DNA from: Cryptomeria japonica
Taxonomy: Eukaryota; Streptophyta; Pinopsida; Cupressales; Cupressaceae
DNA: 64,000 nt
Assembly: GCF_030272615.1 (NCBI RefSeq)
Contig: NC_081415.1
Coordinates: 371,917,809-371,981,808, forward strand
Direction of reading: 5' to 3'
A program made the position numbers and the translations under genes. The notes under the pieces were generated by a model. It was not told the origin of the DNA, ran no database searches, and saw only the letters and a program-made list of their open reading frames with translations. Positions 22,582 through 33,079 of this stretch are shown here, one piece after another. Position 1 is the stretch's first letter. Each line of letters opens with the position of its first letter.

Positions 22582-24473
22582 ATCATGACAGCTCCTGATG
22601 TGGATAGGTAGTAAATAAGACTTTCTTAGAATTATCAAAATTCAATGAGCACTATATAGTTCCGTACAGCTCCTGAGAGCTCCCGATAGCTCCAGATGGC
22701 TCTTGATAGAAACATACAAAAAGGAACGTATCGAAAGGTAGCCAAAGAATCAATTCTTGAATACTCTCGATGGTACAGATCAAAGTCTGCATAGTAGAGT
22801 AGCAACAGTAGTGAGAGTTCAAACCCCACTCTTGCCTCCCTAATGCTAAAGAAGAATAAGAGTCTAAGGGACATCTACCAAGGTGAAAGGTATGAAGAAG
22901 ATTTTGATGAGAATGTGAACTTTACATTATTTTCTCATAGTGATCCGATTTATTTTGAGGATTCTATTAAGGAGGAGAAATGGTGTGAGGCCATGGATGA
23001 GGAAATAGATGCAATAGAAATGAATGACACTTGGGAGTTAACTGATTTGCCTCCCAACAAGCAAGTCATTGGGGTTAAATGGGTCTACAAGACCAAGAGT
23101 AATGCAAAGGAAGAATAAAGCACCATAAGGCAAGATTGTTTGTCAAGGGGTACTGACAACAGTTTGGGTGAGATTATGATGAGATGTATGCCCCTGTTGC
23201 AAGAATGGAGACTGTGTGGGTAGTCATAGCTTTTGTATCCCAACACAAATGGAAGGTATTCCAAATGGATGTAAAGTCCACCTTCCATAATGGAGTGTTG
23301 AAAGAGTAAGTTTGTGGAGCAGCCACCTGGTTATGAAGTTCTGGGTAATGAAGGCAAGGTATAGAGGCTAAAGAAACCTCTTTATGGGCTGAAGCAAGCT
23401 CCATGTGAATGGTACAACAAGATTGACTCATATTTTATGAGCAATGGATTTGGAAAAAGTGATGGTGAGCCCACTCTTTACATCAAGACAACTAATGGTA
23501 AGATTATCATTGTTGTCTTGTATGTACATGATTTAGTTTTCATTGGGGATGATGATTTCCTCATTGTTGATTTTAAAGAGACCATGAAAAGAGAGTTTGA
23601 GATGACAATTTAGGTCTCTTAAGGTATTTTCTAGGCATAGAAGTAAAACAAATACATGATGGTATTTTTATCTCTCAAGAAAGATATGCTAATGATATAT
23701 TAAAGAGATTTATAATGTATGGTAGCAAGCCTGCACCAACACCAACAACCATAGGTCTTAAGTTGAGCAAGGAAGATTGCAACAACAATATTGATCCGAC
23801 CAGGTACAAGAGTTTGGTTGGAAGCTTGATGTATTTGACAACAACTAGACTTGATATAATGCATGCAGTGAGTTTGATTTCCATATTTATGGAGAATCCA
23901 AAGGACACTCATTGACAAGTGGGTAAGAGAAGCTTGAGGTATGTGAATGGAACCAAGGAATATGGCATTTGGTATAATATTGTAGATAATTTTAGGGTGA
24001 TTGGTTACACAGATAGTGATTGGGCAAGAAGTTTGGATGATAGGAAGAGCACATCCGGGTATATGTTTCATTTGGGTTTGAGTGTAATCTCATGGGATTC
24101 TAAGAAGCAACCCATTATTTCCTTATCAACAGTTGAGGTTGAGAATATAGCAGAAAATGCAGTAGCATGTCAATCTATTTGGTTGAGAAGAATATTATCA
24201 TATTGAAGGAAGAACAAGAGGATGGAACAATAATCTTGTGTGACAATGTTTCATTAATTGCACTAAGCAAAACTCTTGTGTTTCATGGAAGAAGCAAGCA
24301 CATTGAAATTAGGTATTAATTCATTAGAAGTTTAGTTGAAAATGGTGAAATAAAATTGGAGTTTTGCAGGTCTGAGCAATAGTTGGCAAACATATTCACC
24401 AAGCCATTGGACAAAGACAACTTCGTGTGCGTAAAGAAAAATATGGGCATAGTTGATTTAAATTTTGATTAAG
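22582..24473 (+). pseudogene. Copia C3: linker, reverse transcriptase and RNase H
   Basis: 22582-22840 is the variable linker, with degenerate agctcctgatagctcc repeats. RT follows: KNKSLRDIYQ (22855), DTWELTDLPPNKQVIGVKW, frame breaks near 23115, 23330 and 23620, and the catalytic box as LYVHDLVFIGDD (near 23520), where Copia normally has YVDD. RNase H spans 23919-24206 (YTDSDWARSLDDRKSTSGY, KKQPIISLSTVEVEN, CQSIWLRRIL). The tail to 24473 has TDSD-linked C-terminal Copia sequence (LSKTLVFHGRSKHIEIR-like) with stops. A dead copy with a missing catalytic Asp. Confidence 0.85.
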
Positions 24474-24486
24474 TTTGTTGGCTCGG

Positions 24487-24499
24487 GACAAAGGGGGGG
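24487..24499 (+). other. Polypurine tract of Copia C3
   Basis: gacaaaggggggg directly before tgttggaaatatt, the LTR start. It confirms + orientation and the 3' end of the internal region. Confidence 0.8.
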
Positions 24500-25220
24500 T
24501 GTTGGAAATATTAATTATCTAGGCCACCAGTCTGCCCCCAATGGATATTTCCCCACCTACTTGTCAGGAGACATGAAGAAAAACAACCTCAAGAAGATTT
24601 GGTTAGGATTTTCACCCAACTATTCCTGACGTGAACTGCAAACAACAGAAGAATTAATGTGGTAGTTGAGTGTTTGAATTTTAAACTTGGGGGGAATTTT
24701 GAATGGACAACATATAGAAATAAGAGAGAACATTCTCCAGTAAGTTAGAAGCACAGAGTGAAGTACACATCAGCAGATCACAATGAAGAAGTGTAGCTCC
24801 ACAGTGAGTGTAGAGAATATTGTGAACAAAACACCTATGTGTTTGTATGGTTTGTGAGTAGAGAAAGATATCTCCTAACTATTTGTGTTTTTAGTTGAGT
24901 AGTGATTGCTCCTGACTGTGTGCATCTCCAAGTGAGCATTGTAGTGAGCTCAGAGAAGCTCCATTTTGTGTAGAACAGAGGAGCTCCTGATCACTGCCTG
25001 TAGGATTATAATTTGTAGTCAATGTTTACAATTTGTTTTGTATTTTTGTAATCTCTAGTGCAGTTTAATAGAAAGCAAGAAAAATTGCATGTCTCCTTGC
25101 GTGCTATTGATTTTATTCCTATGGGTGTGTTCCTAGTTGTTTGGGAATTTAGACAATAGTCTTTGTGTGCATTGTTTTGGGTCTACCCAACTTGAGAGTT
25201 TTTTGATCTCTCCACATTTT
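24500..25220 (+). repeat. 3' LTR of Copia C3 (right edge approximate)
   Basis: Starts tgttggaaat after the PPT. It contains U3/R-like sequence with agctcc motifs (24790-24980) and a tattttgtaatctc stretch near 25040. No second LTR is available, so the right edge near 25190-25230 is a guess. Confidence 0.5.
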
Positions 25221-26466
25221 TAATTGCCAACTTGCGACCACTATGAGAAGAAATCCACAAACATTATTTTGCAAGAATTTCCTAAATGATACATCCAACT
25301 CAAACAATTGATCTGCATTATACACTTATGAAGCCAACTGGAATGTTTCAGTTTTGTGATGTATATGCTAACTTTAATTTGAATCAAACACATCAGTATC
25401 TCATGCTTGATTGTCTATATAATTAATCAAACCTTGGATTGGGCATCCTTCATAAATATTTTAAAAACAACGGCTATCTTGAAGATCAACTATGTAGACT
25501 TTTTAATTAGATTTTGTATCATCCAAACTTCCTTCTATAATGCACATGCCATTGGGTTCTTTTACTTTAGTCATTAGCTCATCTGATATTTTAATATGTT
25601 CTTCCTTATTACATATCTCATGTGAAAGCTCATGATATGAGGTAAAATGAAGAGATACAATTGCAATGATATCACCTTAAAAATGAAAAGATTCTAGAGT
25701 TGGACAATTGCTTACCTCTTCTCGGCATACCTTATCTTTGAAGCTTTCATCACCAAATTCAAAAATCTGGAATTCTAGATGCATGTGTGGTAGAATATCA
25801 GTAGTATATGGTTCGTTGTCTTCAACTTGTTTTTCGGCACCTTCATGATGTTCCAATCATTCACGTTGCAACCACTCATTGTTACAATGCCCTTGGGTAC
25901 ATTGAAATGATTCATGATATGATTGTATATCAACATGAGTGATGACTTCTGACTATCCATGATTGCATATTTCTTCTCTAAACTGACCTCTCACATTTTC
26001 TTGAGCAAAATCACTTTGATTATCTATTCTCATAGAAGGTTGTTCAGTAATGGATGCAGTTGGGCAAGAGAAATAATTTTCTGTATCTTGAGATAAATCA
26101 TTTTCAGAAAAAAAAATAAAAATTCTAGGCCATCTTCACTACATTCTACATGAAAATGATAAATTCCTGTAGAGTTAGTGGTACAAGTTTCAAGCACAAA
26201 AGATGTTGAGATTCCTTCTTGACTAAAAATTGTTAGATTTTAACAAGAAAATATAGGAGGCATTGGCTTTTCTCTTTTTGTAACAAGATTCTTTTTCACA
26301 AAAGGATTCTTTCTTGGATAAAATTTCTGATTTTGAAAGAGAAACTCAGATTCTATAACTTTTGTCGCATTTTTACGCATGCATTTCTTTTTGGTTATTA
26401 TCATATCATCTTATATTTTAATAGATTCTTTTTATGCATCTTCCATATTTTGTACCTTTTTGTGTT
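25221..26466. other. Unassigned AT-rich stretch
   Basis: No convincing coding region on either strand. Short ORFs (for example 25775-25960 on -) have no recognisable motif. It probably belongs to the decayed interior of the - strand Gypsy fragment to its right, but I cannot show this. Confidence 0.4.
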
Positions 26467-27000
26467 TCAACAAGAATTTAACTTTGGGATGTAATGCAGG
26501 AATGAATACACATAACTAATTATTTTCAGTTGGTGGATAATCTTGGGGAATTTTCCCAAAAGATCAATTAAATATTTGAAAAAATCTCTAATATATTCAT
26601 CCTCTTCCTTTCGTATTTGAAAGAAATGAAGCAACAATTCATATGTATCAACCGTGGTTTTAAATCTTTCAAGGAATCTTATCTTTAAATTGTCCCAATT
26701 TGTAATACATCCATATTTCAAATTCTAAAACCATTCTACAACATTTCCAATGAGGATTTCAACAAACAACCGCACAAACACATCTTCTTCTTGAACTCCA
26801 AGAATTCCACAAGCAACAGTAAATACTCAGATATGGTCATTAGGATCTTGTGTCTTCTCTCCAACAAATTTTGGAAATTATTTTCTTGATGTTTAAGGCA
26901 AGGTTGTGTATCGGGGTAAAGCCAAAGGTCTAATCTGAGATCCCCATGACTGGGCTGCAATCAAAGCCATAACATAAAATTGGAATACTTCTACCAAAGA
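26467..27000 (-). pseudogene. Gypsy G2 gag fragment
   Basis: On the - strand, 26721-26467 reads CITNWDNLKIRFLERFKTT and EEDEYIRDFFKYLIDLLGKF, the core of the retrotransposon gag domain. 26960-26736 is the preceding N-terminal gag sequence in another frame. Between them a stop lies near 26733. A PBS of the right polarity lies 130 bp upstream (27091-27110), so this is the 5' start of a - strand Gypsy element whose pol is not recognisable in the window. Confidence 0.7.
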
Positions 27001-27090
27001 GGTCTTCTAATAAAACACAGAGTCACCAGCCTCCACCCTCGCGAGTGGGGCACCTATAGATTTTTGAGAGAACAAATTATTGGCCTCTCG

Positions 27091-27110
27091 CTCCCCAATA
27101 GAGTCGCCAA
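27091..27110 (-). other. Primer-binding site of Gypsy G2
   Basis: The - strand reads ttggcgactctattggggag, a plant Gypsy PBS type, 9 bases after an LTR terminus ...ggtgcaca at 27120. Confidence 0.75.
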
Positions 27111-27119
27111 AAATTTGTT

Positions 27120-27221
27120 TGTGCACCAATTTGTTCTTTCTAAAAGATCAATAATTTGACTCAGTTTAGCCTAGGTATAAAGTCAAACTACCACTAACAG
27201 TTGGAGAAAACACTATGAAAC
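27120..27221 (-). repeat. 5' LTR of Gypsy G2, inner part
   Basis: Runs from the LTR terminus (tgtgcaccaat on +) to the edge of a probable solo Copia LTR at 27222. The continuation is at 28895-29330. Confidence 0.55.
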
Positions 27222-28894
27222 TATTGGCATTTAGCATTTGATGCAGATCAGGTCATGCAGTTGAAGTTGGATGACTGCACTGGCAAAGGATAGAAGTCTA
27301 TTTGTGATGAAGAGATTGAGATTCTATGAATAGATGACATGATCATTTATTTGTGTTGTCATTTCTAGCAACTGATATTCTTGATGTTTTGTTTTAGCAT
27401 CTAATCGATTTGGTTTACCGTATGAAAGGGTTTACCGACAATGATCTAAAGTCTGTGAATTAGGACTTTAACTCATAAATCTGAATTGTTTTAATTAGAT
27501 CAGTCGATTGGCAATGATTGGTGATTTGCGGTTTGGATGGTGAACTTGTATCATGGAAAGATGTATGTGACCAGAATCAGAACTTGTGATGATTATCGAA
27601 AGGCATGTTTCAATTTCTGATGAAGTTTTGCTAAGGTTTTAGTAGGGTTTAAGGACCGATGATGAAATCTTCAAACTGGTAATGATTTATATTATGACTG
27701 TGATTGACAGCGAGTCTACTTAAAGTTGGTAACACGACACAACCCATGTGAAATATTTAATAATTGTTTTAGTGCGATTCAAGGAAGATTTTCTTAGAAA
27801 CCAATGAAATGCTTTGGAGAGTGTTTTGAGGATACAGATCAGATTTTCGTGATGAATTATGATCAATCAATGATTGATATTGCATTGTAATTTGTTGTTA
27901 TGATCTGGATAGCGATCTATGATGATCTTTTGTGATCTTATTGTAAATTCTTGATGTAATTAGGTTGTGTGGCCGACCTAGTTGTGATGGCTATTTAATG
28001 TAGACACAGTTAATGTTTATTGAGTCGGTGGTCTTAGAGAATGTGTTAAGCCATCCAAGTGAACTATGTAATCTTCTTGAGAGTTGCAGGGTGATGTGTA
28101 TAATTGGATATGATCAAGCAAGTAGTGAAGTGCAAGAAAACATATCATTTTATTACTGTTGTTCCCTAATAGTTATAATAGGTTAAATCCCTTGACCGGG
28201 TAGGTTCTAACATGCATTAATCATTTAAGTCCACTAACAAGGCATCTCTCAAAAGAGTGTTAAATCCTCTCATGATGTTGATCCTAACAGATCATCAAGC
28301 TCCTAATTGATTTGCAAGGCAAATCCCCTAACCGGCTGACTCTTGACAAGGTCTTCTCTTAACCGGGCATATTGTAAGCTTCTAACAAGGCTAAGCTCCT
28401 AACATGGCGTACTTTGAAAGAGTACAAATGTGTGTGGGTGCCAACTCCCACCATGATTTTTTCCCTATTTGGGTTTCCATGTCAAAAAATTATGGCATTC
28501 ATGTGTGGAATGTTTTTCATGTGATGTTATTGTTTATATTTCATTTCATGCATTAATTCTAAGAAGCCGGTTATGACGTTTTATCAGAAGTTTATTAGAG
28601 GTTATCGGTACTGATAAGAAGTTGTTTAAGAAAGTTTTTGATCTTATTGATAAGGTTAATGAATTGGTAATTGATTAAGTTTATATGATTACTTTGGTGG
28701 TGAAAGTATTGGTAAATGATTTGATTAATGTGTTAAGAAAATTTGGTAAAGAGGTTATTAGATCTGAGTATAGAAGAGATATTTTCAGATCTAAGATAAG
28801 CTGAAATAAGTTTGATTTTGAGTTTTAGTTGAATTGGTCTTAATATTGATTCACCCCCCCTCTTAGCATTAACCGGGTCCTCATAGGATTAACA
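27222..28894 (+). mobile_element. Probable solo Copia LTR in the G2 LTR
   Basis: The right end is clear: cccaccatgattttttccc near 28450, gattcacccccc near 28850, and a terminus ggattaaca at 28894 with no PBS after it. The left end tattggcatttag (27222) looks like tgttggcat with one G-to-A change. Flanks are gaaac (27217-27221) and aaaac (28895-28899), a 4/5 match. ORFs inside are not coding. Confidence 0.55.
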
Positions 28895-29330
28895 AAAACT
28901 AGTGATTTTCCTTTGAATTTTGGAAAGGTACAAGTCCCTTTGCATGATATAATTTGAGTTTTTATAGGGTATGCTTTTAACCAAAAAGAAGAGAAGGCAA
29001 GATAACACCTACACATAGTCGTGATGTAGATGTGAATAGAAATGAAAATGAAAAGGATCAAAAGTGGATGGCACACAGTTGGCCCAGTCAAGTCCCAACA
29101 AGTGATAACAGATGAGAGAGTAAACAATGATTCTTTTCAAATAATATGGACACAATTTTGACTCATTGTTCATTTTAATAGATATATTCATAGTCTATCA
29201 TAATAGAGGAAACATCAAGGAAAAAAGATTGCAAAGACATAAGAAAATGGTCATAAAAGGAAACATAGACAAACACATAGTTTCATAAACATCTCCTTTC
29301 TTTCATTGATGTAAAAATAGAACACGTAGT
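28895..29330 (-). repeat. 5' LTR of Gypsy G2, outer part with TATA box
   Basis: On the - strand a TATA box (ccctataaaaactc, about 28953-28972) faces the G2 gag. This fits the U3/R part of the G2 LTR, split from its inner part by the 27222-28894 insertion. The - strand Copia C2 begins at 29331, so C2 may itself have landed in this LTR. No ORF is supported. Confidence 0.45.
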
Positions 29331-29851
29331 TGTTAGCAAAAATAATGAAGGAAAACTAAGAGGGGGGGGATGAATCAGTTTTCACCGGATCTAAAAACTT
29401 AATCACAAATACAGATCTAATAAAATGCAACAATAACAAAGATAAGCAAATTGATAACACTCACAATACTAAGATTTTTACTTGGAAAACCTGATTAAGG
29501 AAAAAACCATGGTGGGATCCTACACACAATATGATGATACTCTACAGTAGTATGTGTAAATATTACAATGGGGAATGCACATGCATTTAGGCACACTACC
29601 TAGAGCTCACTACTCAAAAGATAATGACCTAAAAGGCTACAACCCTCAGGGAAGTCTCACTAACTTACAACAAGATTCAAACTACAATCCAGAAGGAATG
29701 AACTATAATAATACCATCTCCGAATGCCTAATGGCAGTTTCGGTTAAGCATAATTATTTGCTCTGCAACACCAGTCTCTGCTCAATACAACACATTGAAA
29801 GATGAATCCTTGTTCACACATACACCACTCTCTGATAAGGTAGAAACAACC
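29331..29851 (-). repeat. 3' LTR of Copia C2, terminal part
   Basis: Plus-strand start tgttagcaaaaataatg. On the - strand it ends ...gattcatccccccctcttag...gctaaca, the Copia LTR layout; ggttttccaagtaaa lies near 29480. It continues beyond the chromovirus at 56746. Together the two parts give an LTR of about 1334 bp. Confidence 0.75.
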
Positions 29852-30628
29852 TGAAGTAATCACCACTGAGGAGGGACCTCAAAGAGATCAATCTGGATCA
29901 ATCAGCAAGAGTAAACACAACGAAAACACAAAGATACGATGGAGGCACTGTAGAACATATTGTTTTATTGCATGAAAATTGATTATATACAACCGGTAAC
30001 AATGGGGTTACAACATACCGACTCATAGGCCTGGTAGGACATACATAATAGGTCACAACATGAACCTTGAATCTTGAGATCTATCTTCTATGCACAGTCT
30101 AGCTACTTGATTCTCTGGTTGATTGATTCTAATGCACAATTACAATTATATATATCAATCCAAAGGATCCAGTCAGCCCAAAAGGGATCAAAACTCAAAA
30201 AACAAGACCTAACATGCAAATTAACAAGGTCGGCCTCCACCAAGAGATTTCTTCAGGAAATTCAAAGGATGAGATGATGAGCGTGGGAAAAGGTCAACCA
30301 CATGCCAAGGAACATCGAAATAAATGCCCAAGGCTCTGCAAGATTCAGAAAGGGTTCTGGTAGATCACCAAAATAGGTCTTGGCAACTGGTAATAAGAAC
30401 TACCAACCGGTAACAGGAAATTGTCAAGGAAACCGATAGCAATATCTTACTAGAAAATGATCCAAATGCGATGCAGTCTGGAAGAAAGAAAGATGATCAA
30501 GTCTTCAAGTGAGCCAAAACCAAGACACATAGAAAGGAAACCTAAAACTGCAAACAGGAAGCAAAACAGAAAGGAAAATGTTTTTGGTTGATGCAAGATT
30601 GCTATGAACTGAGGATGCTCCTGCATTA
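29852..30628 (-). repeat. 3' LTR of chromovirus
   Basis: Aligns with 55951-56740 throughout: tgaag..gtcac..gaggagg at the inner end, ttgatgcaagattgctatga near the outer end. It ends gcatta where the partner has gcatca. The 101-residue and 72-residue ORFs here are incidental. Confidence 0.9.
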
Positions 30629-30639
30629 GACATCTGAGG

Positions 30640-31021
30640 TGTTGGCAATAGACACTCACTGGATTCATATGTTATCATTGATGGCAACAAGATTATATTG
30701 AAGGCATATACCAGCATTTGGAGGAATACACTAGCAGATACTGGCATTGGAGTAATCAGGGTCATCACCGACACCAACACCGACATCCAGCACTTCAATG
30801 AAGCCGACATCAGTTTGGGATCCGAAAGGTTTTATTTTGTAATTATTGTATAAGGCCGACATTGAATATAATTTTGTATTGTAAGACAACATAAGGCATA
30901 TTTTTTTTTAAGGGTATATAAGTTAGTCTGTTAGGTCATTTTGTAAGATGACTAAGGTAGTAGAACAAGGTGATGCGAAGGATATGTATGTAGGTCATTT
31001 ACCGATTTATATGTGTATGTT
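30640..31021 (+). repeat. 5' LTR of the pol-less element, first part
   Basis: Starts tgttggcaatagacactc and aligns with 50426 onward, including the TATA box gggtatataag near 30914. After tgtaggt (near 30993) it jumps to sequence matching 3' LTR ~51200, so about 423 bp are missing. It then meets the LINE at the 10-bp TSD tgtgtatgtt (31012-31021). Confidence 0.85.
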
Positions 31022-31240
31022 TTGATTAAGTAAAAACAGGTTTTTGAAAGGAACCCGAACCTTTTTACATATCAAGAAAAAGAAAAAGCATTAAAGCAAA
31101 AAAATACCGTGCCTGATCACCCAAACAAAAAATAGTTCCCATCCAAAACAAAAAGGGAACTCAAAACACACAAAGCCACTCAAAGAAAACAAAAGGATAT
31201 CAAAAGGATAGCACAAAGACAAAGTCAGAGACCGAGAAAA

Positions 31241-32870
31241 CTAAATATTTTTCATAATATCTTCTGCATGAACCACCATCTGCTTCATGTTGTCTGCAGA
31301 GGTCTTCAATTCATCTAGCTCTTGTCCCTTGATATCACCCTGATTCCTCATGTTGGCCCTAGTTCTCTTCTCATGACCTTTTTTCTCCTTCTGGTCCTTG
31401 TCGCCCTCCTTGTCTTTAATGTTATCAAATCTGTTAATCAGAATATTCATATTATCCACAGAGGCCTTAAGAATCTGGAAATTTTGTTCAACAATCCTCT
31501 TCACAGTTAATTCCGTCTTGTCGACTCTATTGACCAGGTTGTTCATGGTAGTTTATAGCTCATTTGCCTCTCTATTCCCTTCCATTTCCTTAACCTTCTT
31601 TTCTGTTTCAAGAATTTTACCTACCATGGCCTCAATAGCTTCAACATTGTTGATCGCAACCACTAATTCTTTAACATTTTCAGAAAGAGGCTTCTCTCCT
31701 ATCGTAGCATTTTTTATAAAATTAATATCATTCTTTAGGTTGTTGATATCTTTCACAATTTTGTTGATAGTATCACAAAATCCCTTAATACTATCATTAT
31801 CCCCATGACAGTCACTAGGATTTCCCCTTTTATTCTCTTGGCCCTCATTCTGCAATCCTTGAGTACTCATGTCCTCACCACGACCCATATCTAGAATCTC
31901 ATCCTCCTCCTTACACTTCATATTGTCATTTTTTCCTCCTCTGCATTCTCATCAGAAGCTAACAGAATCTATTTTTTTGCCTTGTTAGCTCCCCTACTGG
32001 TATTCTTGTTCCTCTGGGTTTGTTTTCCCATTCCCTTTCCTTTCTTGCTTTCGATGAATTTCTCCTCAAAGGACTCATCCTCGGAGTCTGAGACATCAGA
32101 ATCAACAACAATCCTCTTTATTTCCCCTTATTCCTCTTCTTTTTGTTGAGATCCTTTGACTCACCTTCAATTACTGAGTCAAAGTTGAAACCACTATACT
32201 CACTTTATGTGTCATCATCCCTGGTATTTTTACCTCTAATTGGTTTCTCTATGGATTTCCCTTTCAACAATTTATAAAATAAAACCATAAGACCTTGATG
32301 AAGAGCATGGTCCCCCTGAGGGTCTTTCTGCATTTCTTTTATGGTGTGATCAATGGAACAAGCTAAATAATAGGGCAGACTTACCTTTTCACTATGGTGA
32401 AAGTGGTTGAACAACACGAAATGGTGCTCGTAAGGCCTCGTGAATCTTCCATCCAGAGTAATGTAGGTTATGGTAGCAAACAAAATGAACCTCCATGGCC
32501 TACAGATAGGCTTGGGGGAGTGGTAGGAGTTATCCACCTTCACCATTTTCTTCTTTTTGCTATCCATGATAGGAAATCTATCTGTTGCCTTATCATAAAC
32601 ACTTTGATCTTTATAGAAATTAATACCATCTTTCACCATCCCTGTGGCTTCTGCAATGATATCTTCATCCACCATCATCATCTAGGTGCCCACCAGAACT
32701 TTGCCATTCTTCCAATTCTTTATCAAATGCTTGGTAACTATTGGGTCTTTACCACAGAGTCTCTCCATAAAAACACTTAAGCCCCCCTCTTGTAGAATCC
32801 CCCAAACCTCTTTGTTCTTCTTCCAATCCAAACATGAGGTTGGTTCAAACCTATTTTTCTTCCCTCCCAT
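31241..32870 (-). pseudogene. LINE third ORF: accessory protein with helical domain and coiled coil
   Basis: Starts probably at MGGKKNRFEP (32870), after the ORF2 stop (33080-33184). The N-terminal part has WKKNKEVWGILQEGG, LIKNWKNGKVLVGT (then TAG), MMMVDEDIIAEATGMVKDG, then RPWRFILFATITYITLDGRF and HHFVLFNHFHHSEKVSLPYY. After a frameshift near 32100, the C-terminal part (31921-31241) is charged coiled coil (INKIVKDINNLKNDINFIK). I know no standard L1 protein of this kind. The layout matches ORF2 of the pol-less LTR element (42143-50143). A PMD-like or gag-related origin is possible but unproven. Confidence 0.6.
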
Positions 32871-33079
32871 TTTCCCCTTAAATTCACTAAAATTCCTAAT
32901 CTTTGCTTTGATATTTCCTCTTTGGTTTATATTATTGCTTTGAAAAACAACCCAGAATCTGTACCCTGTTAATATGATAAGACTATTAAATAAATACTCA
33001 TCATCGCCGTTGTTAACCTTCATCAAAAAAAGGGGGAAAAGCATTAGGAATTATGATTAATGATGTCATGTTGCCTCAT

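Noticed and set aside
22780-22840. B-box-like gagttcaaacccc, suggesting a tRNA or tRNA-derived SINE
   Set aside because: The T-stem does not pair, there is no A box at the right distance, and the stretch reads as the Copia linker in frame with the RT start.
23700-24071. 123-residue - strand ORF in Copia C3
   Set aside because: Shadow of RT/RNase H on the + strand.
25221-26466. Possible host gene in the only long stretch without element hallmarks
   Set aside because: No ORF over ~60 residues with recognisable motif, no splice-like structure that I could support.
32394-32780. 128-residue + strand ORF
   Set aside because: Antisense to the LINE third ORF, which has the better protein-like composition and agrees with the LINE strand.
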